A stretch of 64,000 bases of DNA from Exiguobacterium acetylicum DSM 20416 (GCF_000702605.1 NZ_JNIR01000001.1:3056001-3120000); one strand, 5' to 3'; positions 1 through 10,564 are shown, counted from the stretch's first letter. Numbers and translations are program-made. The notes: generated by a model from the sequence alone, not told the origin.

Positions 1-1
1 A

Positions 2-3000
2 CTTAATTATCTTAAAGACCATAAAAATAAAAATGCCGAAAAAGTACTAGTAAAGATAGAAGGAATAAACGAAGAATACTTTCCGGCTATCTTAAACGCA
101 TTATTAGAAAATCAAACTCAACTCAAAAGTTTTTATGAACCATTGATACGGACTATAAAACAAATTGACGGTTATGATTCATTTGTTTTAAATGAAAACG
201 AAAATGGAGTATGGTTACGAAATAATGTAAAAACGAATGAAGCATTAATTTTATTAATGAATGAACGAACACCAGAAGCTCAAAGCTTAAAAGATATTGT
301 TTCTATTGATGAAACACAATTATTATCATCGGATGGATTTTTCAGTTTAGATCAATCTCTACGAGAAAAAGGATATTTAGAACCACATCAGATAAAAGAT
401 CTACTCAAACTAATTGGAGCATATCAGCATAGAGGAGAACTCGATTTACAACTTTCAATGCTTATTGCTTATATTGAAAGCGTGTTACAAGAGAAAGAAT
501 TATCTAATGATACATTTAAAGTGATTTTAGGAAAATCTCTGCCTCATTTTCGGCTATTTAAAGATGAACATTTAAAATTTGAGTCGCTAGAGGGTCTTCG
601 TAGTCAGCTTAGAAAAAACTTTTTATTAAGTCACTTAAGAAAAACTTTAGTAAATTATTTAGACCCAGAGAAAATGATGAAAAATGTAGATAATTTCATT
701 GTCAATGAAGAAAAAAATAATTTTTCAAGTGAAGTTTGGAAAAGCTTTAATAACGATAAAGTATTGTTTTTAGAAAAAACTATGGAGTTTGTTGAAAGAC
801 GAAACAACGACCTCTTAAATCTAGTTTCATACAATGACGCAGAACGAATTTTTGGATTTAAAGTGTCTAATTCTTTAAAGGATAAATTAAATAATGCAAG
901 AGATATAATTCTAGACAATTTTGCAGAAAAAATTAGAGAAGCAAAAAGTATTGAAGAAGAGAGCCAATTAAAGCAAGAAAAAATGGAAGCTGAAAGTCGT
1001 TTTGATCGTGGTGTTGAAGCCGTAAATGCTAAAAATGATATTGAGACGATTCGAGAATTTCGAGAAGAATATGAACAAGAACTTGAAAAAGAAAATATAC
1101 TGAAAAAAATTATTAATATTGAAAATAAGCTTGAGAATCCCTCTGAATATATTGATATTTTTGAAGCGATTTTATCTGAGGGTTTAGTGATGTTAGAGGA
1201 AATAGATCATGAAGAATTCAATGGTAATCTTACCTTTGAAATTTCAATAGATCAAAATACAGAAGTTTCTGAAGAACAAGCTAGATTCTTTAATTTTCAT
1301 CTGAAATCTTTATCCATGTTGTCTTCGAACATAATTGTTCTTTCAGAATTGATGAACACTAACGAATCATCTAAAGAGATTGAAGTAATCCCGGTCAAAT
1401 TACGACTTTTAAAAAATGAAAATTCTATAGCGAAATCCATTATCAAAATTGATGCTAGTAGAACATTAATTGAAACAAGTTTTTCCAAATTTATCAACCA
1501 AATTCAAGACGGTTTTTTACATTCTATTATTACGAAAAAGGGTACGCCAGTTGAAGAAGATCTTAATGAGTATTTGAGTGAACAACAAAAATACACCCTT
1601 ATGTCGGATAAACGATTATTAGAACCTATCGAGCAATTTAAAAAATACAATTCTGAGTACACTAATATTCTTAAATCCATTATCGACGAAAATAGAGGAA
1701 TAACTATTGAAGACTTAAATCAAGTATCTGATCTTAGTGAATCATTTTTAAAGTGCTCGGATCATGATGTAGATAGTGTTAGAAAAATATACTCACTCCT
1801 AAATGAAATTGGAACGATAAAGATTTTCGAAACTAAAAACGTTAAACAAGCAGAAGTTGAACGTAAAATAGTATCTGTATTTAATCCCATTAGATTTATT
1901 GCTTACGGCTTTAAACTCATTCATTTTGGAAAATTACTTTCTAGTATTTCTGATACGTCTGAACAACGCAATAAAATACAAGATGTAGAAGATTTAAAAC
2001 AGTACAAAGAGTACCTAAGAGGATCGTTTACTAACTTGGCACCATCTTATTACGTATCTAGGGAAGGGAATCACCTATTTGCACAAGATGAACTATATGG
2101 TCAGGGAACATATATCGAAGGTGGAGAAATTGAGAGTGTGTCCTCCCAAGCAACTTCTTTTGCGAAAGAAATTGAAAAAGTGACAAACGATTATCTTCGA
2201 GTTTATCCGTATGCGGCAGATTGTTTAGATGTTTTATTCTTATATGTTACAAACTTAGAGTTTGTAAAAAAGAGTGTAGAACAAATCTTAAAAAATGATA
2301 GTTTAAAAAAGCTGAATATAACTATTCATAGTCCTGCGAGAGCTGCAATGCTCTATGATGAGATTAATCAATGGATTCAATCTCAAGAAGAGTATATTAA
2401 CGCTGTAGATTCGTTTGGTGAATTTCCTAGATTAGAAATCAATGTATTGCCTTTTAGCGATCCCAAAACACTTGAGGAAAAACTAGATACATCCATGCTA
2501 GACTTTGATTTAGCCGTGTTTATTGATTATTTTGGTCAAAGTGACAATTTAAAAATCCCACACCAATTTTATTCAGAAAGCTACAAAGAATGTGAGTTAA
2601 CAGATAAAAACTGGGTCTTTTATGAGAATCGTGAATTTAAAGCGGTTAAAGAAGGTACTCGATTAATTAACTACGTCTCACATAACCAGCCAAAATTGAT
2701 GCAACAATTTTATAATATGCAAGCGATTTTAAAAGACGGATTAGTCATCGAATCTAATAAGATTGGTTTATTAAAAGGTAGACTATCTGTAACACGTACT
2801 GAAACAAATACGTTATATAAACTTGCACACGAAAAGTTTAATTGGGTTGTCACTTACGATAGATTTATGGATCCTTTATTAATGAAACAAGTAGCTGAAG
2901 GTTCGAATATCATCCGTTATCATGTAAATCGACTAGGAAAAGAAGAAATTAAAGTTCTTGTGTCCTCTTCAGACTCAATTAGAAGATCTTCAAAAGCAGA

Positions 3001-5146
3001 ATTGGAAGTCAATTATTACCGTGATCGCCTCTACAGCAGATTAAAGGATCAGTTAAAAGTTAGTAATATAGACATACAACGGGTTGATAAAGCTCTTAAA
3101 GTTGTAAAAGAACTATCCGGTGGTTTAGTACTAAGAGCATTAGGACCCGGAAAATTTGTTAATGAGTTTTTATCAGTATATTTAACTGTGCTACAAGATA
3201 AGAAATCTGATGACACTGTAGTTTTATGGGATATGTGTGATGAATTAGAGTGGTTTAGAACTCGGCAAAAACGCCCGGATTTATTAAAAACAACTATTCA
3301 ATATTCTCCTGAAACAGAAATGTATCATGTTAAATTTGATTTAATTGAGTTAAAGCTTATACAAGAAGAAAGCTATGTTAGTGAAGTAGCTGATGCTAAA
3401 GTTCAATTATTATCAGGGGAAAAAACGTTGAAAAAATTCTTTAGAAGATTTGATTCAACACTCGAAAGAAACTTGTATTTAAACTCATTTTTACTTCATT
3501 TAGAAGATAAGCGTGCATATGAAGAATTTGAATTAGCGATACTGCATGAACTAAGAAATAACGAAAATATTCAAATTAATTTTGAATTTACAAAGTCAAT
3601 TTATGCTTATATTCACAATAAAAATATTGAATTTGAAGGTCGTTCAGAACTTTCACCTGGACATTATTATGAAAAGCAAGATGAAAATGAAATAGTAGTA
3701 AACACTTTTACTAGATCGTATATTTTATCTGAAATGAATGTTCCTGATCATGAAGTAAATAATGAATTACAGGATGAAGAAAAATCATTATTAGAACAGG
3801 TTGCTGTAACTGACGATAACGAGTACTTTGATCGTTACACTCAAACAGATAATAGAGATCTAATTTTAACTGAAATACCAAAAGATAATGTTACGAAGGA
3901 AAACGACTTAGACTTAAAGGATAAAAGTGAGTTAAGCATAATAAACGAAACTCAAAATATTGAAGTAGTTGAAGACATCGAGGAATTTAAATATCCAGAA
4001 GAGCATGCACTGAAGAACGTTCAAGCTCCACAAACAGAGTCATTTGATGAGGTATTAAAAAAATTGGGTGATAGTTATGCGGACACACTGCAAACTAAAC
4101 TCCGAATAAATAATGTTCAGTTTACGGTGGAGCGAACTATCGTAGGTGCTAGCGTCATTCGAATTATTGGTAGAATTCCATCGGATCAAAGTATTACAGC
4201 AGTTGAAAAGAAAGCTAAAGATATGCCTTTATGGCTGCATATTGATTCGCCACCAACTATTTTTAGTGATCGAAATGGTATCAATATAGACATTAATCGT
4301 AATGATCCTGATACAATTTTCTTTTCACAGTTTATGAAGTACGTTCGAAGAGATATCACACAAACAGACTTAAAGAATGGTTTTCTTGTTCCTATTGGAC
4401 TTAACCCTTTAAATGAAGTGATGTCAGTTGATTTTAATGGAACAGAACCTCATATGTTAGTCGCTGGATCAACTGGAAGTGGAAAAAGTGTTAGTTTGAA
4501 TTCAATTGTTATGTCTATGATGTGCCTATACACACCGGAAGAATTGAAGTTTGTATTTATAGATCCAAAACAGGTTGAATTTTCTATGTTTGAAGATGTT
4601 CAGCATACTGATAAAGTATTATTAGATTTAATAGATTCTGCTGATTATTTAGATGTTATGATTATGGAAATGGAAAATCGATATAGTAAATTTAAAGATG
4701 CTTATGCAAAAAATTTAAAAGAATATAATGAAGCACTAATTGAAGAAAATAAATCATCAGAAGTTTTACCACGCATTGTCATTGTTTTTGATGAATTTGC
4801 TGATTTCATGATGCAGGATAAAGAATTTGCACAACGTATCGAAACTGCTATTAAGAGAATAGGTCAAAAAGGACGGGCAGCAGGGATTCATATGATAGTT
4901 TGTACACAATCACCTAAAGCGGAGATTATTAATACTACTATTAAAAATAATTTGCTAGCACGTTTAGGATTAAAAGTAACAGACGCTGTTGCATCTAACG
5001 TTGTATTAGATACAAGCGGTGCCGAAAATTTAGCAGGTAAAGGTGACTACCTCTTAAAGAAAGATAGAGAACCAGTTAGAGGTAAGAGTCCTTATTTAGA
5101 ACCACAGTCTTTACGAGCATTGATGAGGTTCTTTAAAAATAACTAA
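2..5146 (+). CDS. DptH/SspH-like phosphorothioation-dependent restriction ATPase, 5' partial
   Basis: The reading frame is open from base 2 with no stop, so the gene starts outside the window; the TTG at 143 is internal. About 1714 residues are visible. The C-terminal third is an FtsK/HerA-type motor: Walker A (AGSTGSGKS) near residue 1487, Walker B (IVIVFDEFADF) near 1590, and the FtsK-like GQKGRAAGIHMIVCTQSP stretch. An acidic, low-complexity linker (about 1230-1330) separates it from a long N-terminal part with coiled-coil-rich, E/K-heavy segments. Size, the N-terminal pattern (NERTPEAQSLKDI, IDETQLLS) and the motor match what I know of DptH, the large subunit of restriction complexes acting on DNA lacking phosphorothioate marks. 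The following DUF4007 and PAPS-reductase genes support this. Composition is AT-rich, unlike the backbone. A generic FtsK-domain defence protein is the main alternative. Confidence 0.72.
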   Translation, partial: LNYLKDHKNKNAEKVLVKIEGINEEYFPAILNALLENQTQLKSFYEPLIRTIKQIDGYDSFVLNENENGVWLRNNVKTNEALILLMNERTPEAQSLKDIVSIDETQLLSSDGFFSLDQSLREKGYLEPHQIKDLLKLIGAYQHRGELDLQLSMLIAYIESVLQEKELSNDTFKVILGKSLPHFRLFKDEHLKFESLEGLRSQLRKNFLLSHLRKTLVNYLDPEKMMKNVDNFIVNEEKNNFSSEVWKSFNNDKVLFLEKTMEFVERRNNDLLNLVSYNDAERIFGFKVSNSLKDKLNNARDIILDNFAEKIREAKSIEEESQLKQEKMEAESRFDRGVEAVNAKNDIETIREFREEYEQELEKENILKKIINIENKLENPSEYIDIFEAILSEGLVMLEEIDHEEFNGNLTFEISIDQNTEVSEEQARFFNFHLKSLSMLSSNIIVLSELMNTNESSKEIEVIPVKLRLLKNENSIAKSIIKIDASRTLIETSFSKFINQIQDGFLHSIITKKGTPVEEDLNEYLSEQQKYTLMSDKRLLEPIEQFKKYNSEYTNILKSIIDENRGITIEDLNQVSDLSESFLKCSDHDVDSVRKIYSLLNEIGTIKIFETKNVKQAEVERKIVSVFNPIRFIAYGFKLIHFGKLLSSISDTSEQRNKIQDVEDLKQYKEYLRGSFTNLAPSYYVSREGNHLFAQDELYGQGTYIEGGEIESVSSQATSFAKEIEKVTNDYLRVYPYAADCLDVLFLYVTNLEFVKKSVEQILKNDSLKKLNITIHSPARAAMLYDEINQWIQSQEEYINAVDSFGEFPRLEINVLPFSDPKTLEEKLDTSMLDFDLAVFIDYFGQSDNLKIPHQFYSESYKECELTDKNWVFYENREFKAVKEGTRLINYVSHNQPKLMQQFYNMQAILKDGLVIESNKIGLLKGRLSVTRTETNTLYKLAHEKFNWVVTYDRFMDPLLMKQVAEGSNIIRYHVNRLGKEEIKVLVSSSDSIRRSSKAELEVNYYRDRLYSRLKDQLKVSNIDIQRVDKALKVVKELSGGLVLRALGPGKFVNEFLSVYLTVLQDKKSDDTVVLWDMCDELEWFRTRQKRPDLLKTTIQYSPETEMYHVKFDLIELKLIQEESYVSEVADAKVQLLSGEKTLKKFFRRFDSTLERNLYLNSFLLHLEDKRAYEEFELAILHELRNNENIQINFEFTKSIYAYIHNKNIEFEGRSELSPGHYYEKQDENEIVVNTFTRSYILSEMNVPDHEVNNELQDEEKSLLEQVAVTDDNEYFDRYTQTDNRDLILTEIPKDNVTKENDLDLKDKSELSIINETQNIEVVEDIEEFKYPEEHALKNVQAPQTESFDEVLKKLGDSYADTLQTKLRINNVQFTVERTIVGASVIRIIGRIPSDQSITAVEKKAKDMPLWLHIDSPPTIFSDRNGINIDINRNDPDTIFFSQFMKYVRRDITQTDLKNGFLVPIGLNPLNEVMSVDFNGTEPHMLVAGSTGSGKSVSLNSIVMSMMCLYTPEELKFVFIDPKQVEFSMFEDVQHTDKVLLDLIDSADYLDVMIMEMENRYSKFKDAYAKNLKEYNEALIEENKSSEVLPRIVIVFDEFADFMMQDKEFAQRIETAIKRIGQKGRAAGIHMIVCTQSPKAEIINTTIKNNLLARLGLKVTDAVASNVVLDTSGAENLAGKGDYLLKKDREPVRGKSPYLEPQSLRALMRFFKNN

Positions 5147-5151
5147 ACTTA

Positions 5152-5182
5152 CAAAGTAGCCAAGAGTAATCTGGCTACTTTG
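5152..5182 (+). terminator. Intergenic stem-loop between dptH-like and DUF4007 genes
   Basis: A perfect 10-bp inverted repeat (CAAAGTAGCC / GGCTACTTTG) with an 11-base loop begins six bases after the dptH-like stop. Only a broken T-rich tract follows, so it may be a weak terminator, an attenuator or an mRNA-processing/stability element that sets different levels for the upstream gene and the following pair. Confidence 0.55.
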
Positions 5183-5209
5183 CTTTGTTAAAATTAAGGT
5201 GGGTTACAA

Positions 5210-6076
5210 ATGGGTTTTGGACAACATCAAAGTTTTTACTTACGTCCGCAATGGTTATATAAAGGATTAACTGAAATTAAAAGCGATGCTCGCTTTTTTT
5301 ATAATGATACTCATTTTGAACAATTAGGCTTAGGGAAAAACATGGCGAAATCAGCGAAGTATTGGTTATTCTCAACTGGTCTCATGGAAGAGAAGCGCAA
5401 ATCGGGAAAAACAGAACATCACCTTACTTCTTTAGGGGAATTAGTTGATAAATACGATAAATATATTCAACATCCTGTTACGAAAAGTATTTTACATTAT
5501 ACTCTAGCTTCTGATCCAAAAATTGCAACAAGTTGGTATTGGTTTTTTAATGTATTCAAAGAATCAATTTTTGATAAAGCAATATTGATAGAAACGTTAG
5601 AAACCTGGGTCGGTCACACATTAGAAAAATCAGTCTCTTCCAATTCACTAAAAAGAGACATTGATTGTCTCATTCAAATGTATAGTCCAAATAATCTTTC
5701 ATCTACTCCTGAAGATGTTATTAAAAGTCCGTTTGAAGAATTAGGGTTGGTAAGTAATACAGTTAAGGGTACTTACAAAAAAACACCACTAGATACAGTG
5801 TTTAAGTTTGAAGTACTTTTCATCACTTTTTTGATTTATATAGAAAGAAATGAACTCACTGAAGTGAGTCTTGATGAATTAATCGATGGTGAAAATCTAT
5901 GGGGAAGAATTTTTAACCTGTCAAGATCTGAAATTGTTAACTGTCTAGAAGAGATGCAAAAAAGATATCCAATAATCTTTACTAGAACGAACCGTCTCGA
6001 TGTAGTTAGAATTACTGATACAACTAATTATTTAGATTATATGGAACGATTTTTTGAAAATGAGGTAGTGCTATGA
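5210..6076 (+). CDS. DUF4007 family protein, SspB-like
   Basis: A 288-residue soluble protein starting at an ATG preceded by AAGGTGGG. The N-terminal half (GFGQHQSFYLRPQWLYKGL..., ARFF...LGLGKNMAKSAKYW) is the typical opening of the DUF4007 family, with a winged-helix-like look. DUF4007 proteins accompany PAPS-reductase-like and ATPase genes in DNA phosphorothioation loci; in the Ssp system, as I recall, SspB carries this domain and acts as a DNA nickase during single-strand sulfur insertion. The gene overlaps the next start by four bases (ATGA), implying translational coupling with the SspC-like ATPase. The role here is inferred from family and neighbours; no catalytic residues can be assigned by eye. 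Confidence 0.7.
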   Translation: MGFGQHQSFYLRPQWLYKGLTEIKSDARFFYNDTHFEQLGLGKNMAKSAKYWLFSTGLMEEKRKSGKTEHHLTSLGELVDKYDKYIQHPVTKSILHYTLASDPKIATSWYWFFNVFKESIFDKAILIETLETWVGHTLEKSVSSNSLKRDIDCLIQMYSPNNLSSTPEDVIKSPFEELGLVSNTVKGTYKKTPLDTVFKFEVLFITFLIYIERNELTEVSLDELIDGENLWGRIFNLSRSEIVNCLEEMQKRYPIIFTRTNRLDVVRITDTTNYLDYMERFFENEVVL

Positions 6077-9000
6077 AAAAGTTTCAACCTAGTATTAATG
6101 TAGTTTATGACACAGGAAAGTCTGAACTGTTTGATATGTTTGTCCCTAACAATGATCAGTTGGAAATTATGGAAAATATAATTTCAAGTCTATCTAAAAA
6201 AAGTCTAGTCAATTCTCATCTTATGATTGGTCCATATGGAGCAGGAAAATCAATGGTCGGGGCAATTACGGCTTCTTTAATAACAGCAAGAAAAAATAGT
6301 AAAGATGTAAAATCGTTTTTATATAACGTGAGTGGTTTAAATAATAGTTTATCAGACAAAATTAAAGACAATTTATATGAGAATAATATTAAGTGGATTC
6401 CTATTACTATCACAGGTAAAAACGGACGGATTGACGAAATTATTTTAGAAGCTATTCAGTTAAAATTAAAATCAGAAGGAATTGTTTTATCTCTTAAAGG
6501 AGATAGTGAGCAAATTCTTCAAACCATTGAATTGTGGAAGAACGACTATAAAGATACGTATTTAAAATTGATAAATTTGTGTACATCTTTTGGGTGTACT
6601 ATAGAAGAATTGATTGAAGGAATTACTATAAATGATGAAAGATATATAGTGGAATTTAAAAAAATGTATGGAACTTTGACTTCTGGAGCTACATATATTT
6701 CAGAATCAAAAGCATCATTTGTTGAAAAAATTCAACACTTAACGAATCAATTATCTATAAAAAAATGGGACTTTTTATTATTTATGATGAGTTCGGAAGA
6801 TTTCTTCAAGGTGTAAACCAATCGTTGATTTTTCAAACTATGCAAGATTTACAAGATATCGCTGAATTTGCAAACAGAGCTTCTAACTTAGGTTTACTCT
6901 TCATTACTCATACAGGTCTTCGACAGTATTCAACAGAGAGTAATAATTTATCTAAAGAAGAATTAGAAAGAGTTGAAAAAAGATTTGAATCACATCGCTT
7001 AGATAGTGATCCTTCTTTATTTTATAGAACAGCATTTAAAATACTTGAGATCGTTAAAGAAGATAATGCTCCAAACTTATTTTTGTTAAACGATATTGAA
7101 AAAATAAAAAACGATTTAAAAAAGTATAGTCTTTTTCCAGATATGGAATTGTCTGAAGTTGAGAATTTCATTTTAGAAAAATGCCAACCTATACACCCAT
7201 TAACAATTAGATTATTGCCTATTCTTTCAAATATGTTAGGACAAAATGATCGAACGTTATATACGTTTTTATCTCAATTTGATGAGAATAGTTTAGAGAC
7301 TGATTGGTATTATGCAGATCAGTTGTTTAATTATTTCTATCCAGATGAATCTTCATTTTATCTAATTGATGATTTAAAGTATTATCGACTATCAATGAGT
7401 TACCAAATATCGAACGAAGCAAAAAGACTCGTAAAATTAATGACTTTATTGAATATATCTAATAGACCTTTTAAACTTTCTATAGATTTTTTATCCTTTG
7501 CACTAGGTATCAACGAGATAAAAATACGAGAGAGTATAGAAGAACTAAAAAAAATAAAGATAGTAAGATATAATCCATTAGCTTCATCATATGAATTATA
7601 TAGTGGATCTATACTTTCTTTAGAATCCTTAGTAGAAGATTATCGCTCTAAAACAGTTATTAATGATGAATCTAGAATTAAATTTTTAAATGATTTTTTA
7701 CCTAATAAATATTTTCTACCTCATGAGTATAATAGTGTTAAAAGCATGACGCGCTTTGTGGAATCTCAATTTACCTGGGGAGACATTTTGAACTTAGATC
7801 TTGCGGTTAGTGATGGAGCGCTACTGTATATGATCTATAGAAATGATCAAGAGTTAAAAAATATTCGGGAGTTCGTAATAAATTCTAAAAGAAAAGATAT
7901 TATAGTTTGCGTTACGAAGTTAAATACTAAAGATTTAATTATTAAATTAGACGAATTTATGATTTTGGATCTTCTACTCAACACGTCAGAACTACTTCAA
8001 CAAGATGAGAATTTAGAAGCGGAAATTATAATTCATTTAGAAAATATAAGATTCGAAATTGAAAAGCTCTTACGACCAATTAGACATTTTGAGACAGATA
8101 ATTTAACTTGGTATATCAAAAATGACGTCGTTAAAATCGATTCAAAGAATTCACTTGAAAAGAAACTTTCGAAATGGATGTTCGACAGATTTCCTGCCAC
8201 ACCGGAAATTAGAAATGAAGGATTTAACAAAAAAAACGTTACTTCTATCCAAAAGAAAGCTGCTAAAAGTATCTTGTCTCAGCTACTTGCTCCTACATTT
8301 TCAGGTGATTTTGACATCCAAGGATTTGGTCCGGATTATTTAATTTATGCAACTATGTTTAAAAATACAGGAATCGATACAAATAATTTAAGTCAAATAG
8401 CTGATAATAATCTGTTGAAATTAAGGTACGATCTGCTTTCACATCTTAAACAAAATAGAAGAGGAAAAATTGTCGGTTTATATGATTTATTAAGACACGA
8501 ACCTTATGGTATTAGAGAACCACTAATACCGCTATTATTAATAGCTCTATTAAAAGACGTTTGGCATCAAATGGCGTTTTACTCAAATGACTTTTATATT
8601 CATGAATTAAATGCAGATATGCTATATGACATTTTAGAATTAAGAGCAGATTTTTATGAATACGAACTATATGAACTATCTTCGGCAAATTTAAATTTAC
8701 TCAAAGATATAAATACTACGTTTTTCAATGGTACTTTATCAGAACAGCCTGTCATAATTTTTACAGAGCTAACGCGATGGTTACGGAGCTTACCAAGATA
8801 TACTCAAGTAACCGACCAACTGATTGTTAATGAAAATCAATTCAAAGAGATTATTCGACATAGTGAAACAGACCCACTTGCATCAATTAATAATCTCGCA
8901 AAAATTGTTGAAAATGATTCTGATTTAAAGATATTAAAATCAGGACTCGAAAACCATTTGAGTCTTTTGACAGAACAGATCAAAAAAGAAGTTCTTCTTA

Positions 9001-9419
9001 AAATGGAAGTTGAATCAAGTAAAAATATTCATGAGTGGGCTGATAGAAATAAAGAACTTGTGTTAAGCAGTCCAATATTAGCTGGATTCGTTTCAGAGTA
9101 CGCTCAGAATAAAGATTGGTTAGCATATTTAATTGAAAAAATTGTTGGAGTGGCACTAAAAGACTGGTCAGATGTCACATATGATTCGTTTTGGATGAAT
9201 TTCAAGCAGTTATTGGTGACGAACCAAAATCAAAATGGATTAATCAAAATAGTGACTGATAATCAAACCATTATGGAAATTAAAGAAGTTGAGCTTTCTG
9301 TTAAAGGGAAGACTATCTACAACAATGTAAGTAGAATAGTAAATGCTGGTAGTAGAACAATGTCAGATGATGAAATCCGCTTTGTTGTGTATAAGATTCT
9401 AAGTGAATTAGAATCTTAA
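6073..9419 (+). CDS. SspC-like large P-loop ATPase, split by a -1 frameshift at 6759-6765
   Basis: The first frame (6073-6816) encodes 247 residues with Walker A GPYGAGKS at 53-60, then leaves the conserved sequence after residue 231. The second frame (6765-9419, 884 residues) begins exactly at Walker B (GLFIIYDEFGRFLQ) and continues with ATPase sensor-like segments (LLFITHTGLRQ) and a long helical C-terminus. Joining them by a -1 shift at A_AAA_AAA gives one protein of about 1115 residues. The ATG at 6765 has no ribosome site and lies inside Walker B, so an independent second protein is unlikely. In Ssp-type loci a large ATPase follows the DUF4007 gene, hence the name. It is either translated by frameshifting, inactivated or phase-variable, or the run is misread by one A. 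Confidence 0.62.
6759..6765 (+). other. A_AAA_AAA slippery heptamer at the SspC-like frame junction
   Basis: Zero-frame codons are ATA AAA AAA TGG. The seven A's form a heptamer in the correct phase for tandem -1 slippage, as used by dnaX-type and many insertion-sequence frameshifts. After slipping, the next codon is 6765-6767 and the frame stays open to 9419. No upstream Shine-Dalgarno-like stimulator and only a weak GAAG/CTTC hairpin at 6796-6807 are seen. A one-base homopolymer deletion, real or artefactual, gives the same pattern. Confidence 0.5.
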
Positions 9420-9466
9420 TAGATACTATAGTTATTTAATGCTTAGCGATTGTTTATCGCATCCAT

Positions 9467-9512
9467 CTATACAAAAAGGTAGTGGATAAGATTCCACTAC
9501 CTTTTTGTATAG
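9467..9512. terminator. Perfect bidirectional terminator between convergent genes
   Basis: A perfect 20-bp inverted repeat (9467-9486 and 9493-9512) with a six-base loop lies between the ends of the SspC-like and PAPS-reductase-like genes. Each arm holds a run of five A/T that serves as the T tract in either direction. Confidence 0.9.
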
Positions 9513-9519
9513 ATTTTGT

Positions 9520-10404
9520 TTATGAGAAAGAGCATACACAAGGAATTGTATCGTCTTTTTCACTTAAATATTTCTCAATTCCGTCTCTATCCATCAATTC
9601 TCTATATTCACGCAATGTGAATGGTCCACCATTTCTCTTTAAAATAGAAACATCTTTCTCAAACTTACTGCGGAAGCGTTCTTCCATAGCTTCTTGCTCG
9701 GCATATTGCTCGGGCCAGACATTATATAAAAGAGCGTAATGACCTAAGCCTCCTCGGACACATCGACCCGCGCAGTTCGCGTGAGAAAAACCTAAACCAT
9801 ACATTCTCGGCAATGCAATTTTCCACTCGTCACGAATGATTTCCTTCGTATCGAGATCGCCTTTAAAAGTTTCGATCATAGGAAAACGCGTTTCTATCGG
9901 TTCGATCGGGTTGTGTTCGTAGAAATTTTGAAGATTGATGGCTCGATGCTGCTCATGAGGTCCAATACCGAAATAAAGTATAGGTTCAAGATTATGTTCA
10001 TCACGAAGTTCTTCTAAATAAATCATCGTCTGACGAACTTTTAATTCTTCTGAGCATTTAGCCATACGTGAGTTCCCCAAAAACTTAACGTCATGGAAAA
10101 CTTCATCTGGCGTTCTTCCATCTATTCGAGTAGTAATCTCCATACCAATATACTCTGCTACTTCATCCATAAATCGATAGTTATCGATATCTTCCCAAAG
10201 CGTATCAGTGAAGAAAAGAACACAGTTTTCTTTGCCGTATTTCTGAACGATATGATAAGCAACATAGGCCGAAGATGCACCGCCACTAAACATTGCTACA
10301 TGCACTGGTTTTCTACCAGATAATGAAGGAGTAGTACCTGCTTTTAATACACCTAGTGCTGATCGATCAGAGGTTTTTTGGGTCTTTACTTTATTCATGT
10401 CCAT
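9520..10404 (-). CDS. PAPS-reductase-family protein, SspD/DndC-like
   Basis: A 294-residue protein with the PP-loop motif SGGASSAY near residue 40, typical of PAPS reductase/ATP pyrophosphatase enzymes that activate a substrate by adenylation. Cysteines in AKCSEEL, ANCAGRC and the C-terminal CVC could hold an Fe-S cluster, as in DndC. The start is an ATG with GAGAGGTGG upstream on the minus strand. In DNA phosphorothioation the DndC/SspD protein prepares the DNA backbone for sulfur insertion. The DUF4007/ATPase neighbours favour that role over sulfate assimilation; also, no other cys genes are nearby. It is convergent to them instead of co-directional, so it has its own promoter. Codon use is less AT-rich than in the genes to its left. 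Confidence 0.7.
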   Translation of the reverse strand: MDMNKVKTQKTSDRSALGVLKAGTTPSLSGRKPVHVAMFSGGASSAYVAYHIVQKYGKENCVLFFTDTLWEDIDNYRFMDEVAEYIGMEITTRIDGRTPDEVFHDVKFLGNSRMAKCSEELKVRQTMIYLEELRDEHNLEPILYFGIGPHEQHRAINLQNFYEHNPIEPIETRFPMIETFKGDLDTKEIIRDEWKIALPRMYGLGFSHANCAGRCVRGGLGHYALLYNVWPEQYAEQEAMEERFRSKFEKDVSILKRNGGPFTLREYRELMDRDGIEKYLSEKDDTIPCVCSFS

Positions 10405-10564
10405 CTCAAAACCACCTCTCTCGAAAACAAAATATCCATTTATTTTCTAATTATAAGTATAAGGTTCATTTCTAATTAAATACAATAATTTGTTTGAACT
10501 TAGTAGGGAATTAGAATTTAATCGTATAATACTTTAAAGACTAATTGTGAATAGAGGTCCCTAT

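Noticed and set aside
143-145. TTG as the start of the first gene
   Set aside because: The same frame is open from base 2 and upstream residues look like the rest of the family, so the gene simply begins outside the window.
6765-6767. ATG as an independent start for the second half of the SspC-like gene
   Set aside because: It lies within Walker B, lacks any ribosome site, and would give a protein without Walker A.
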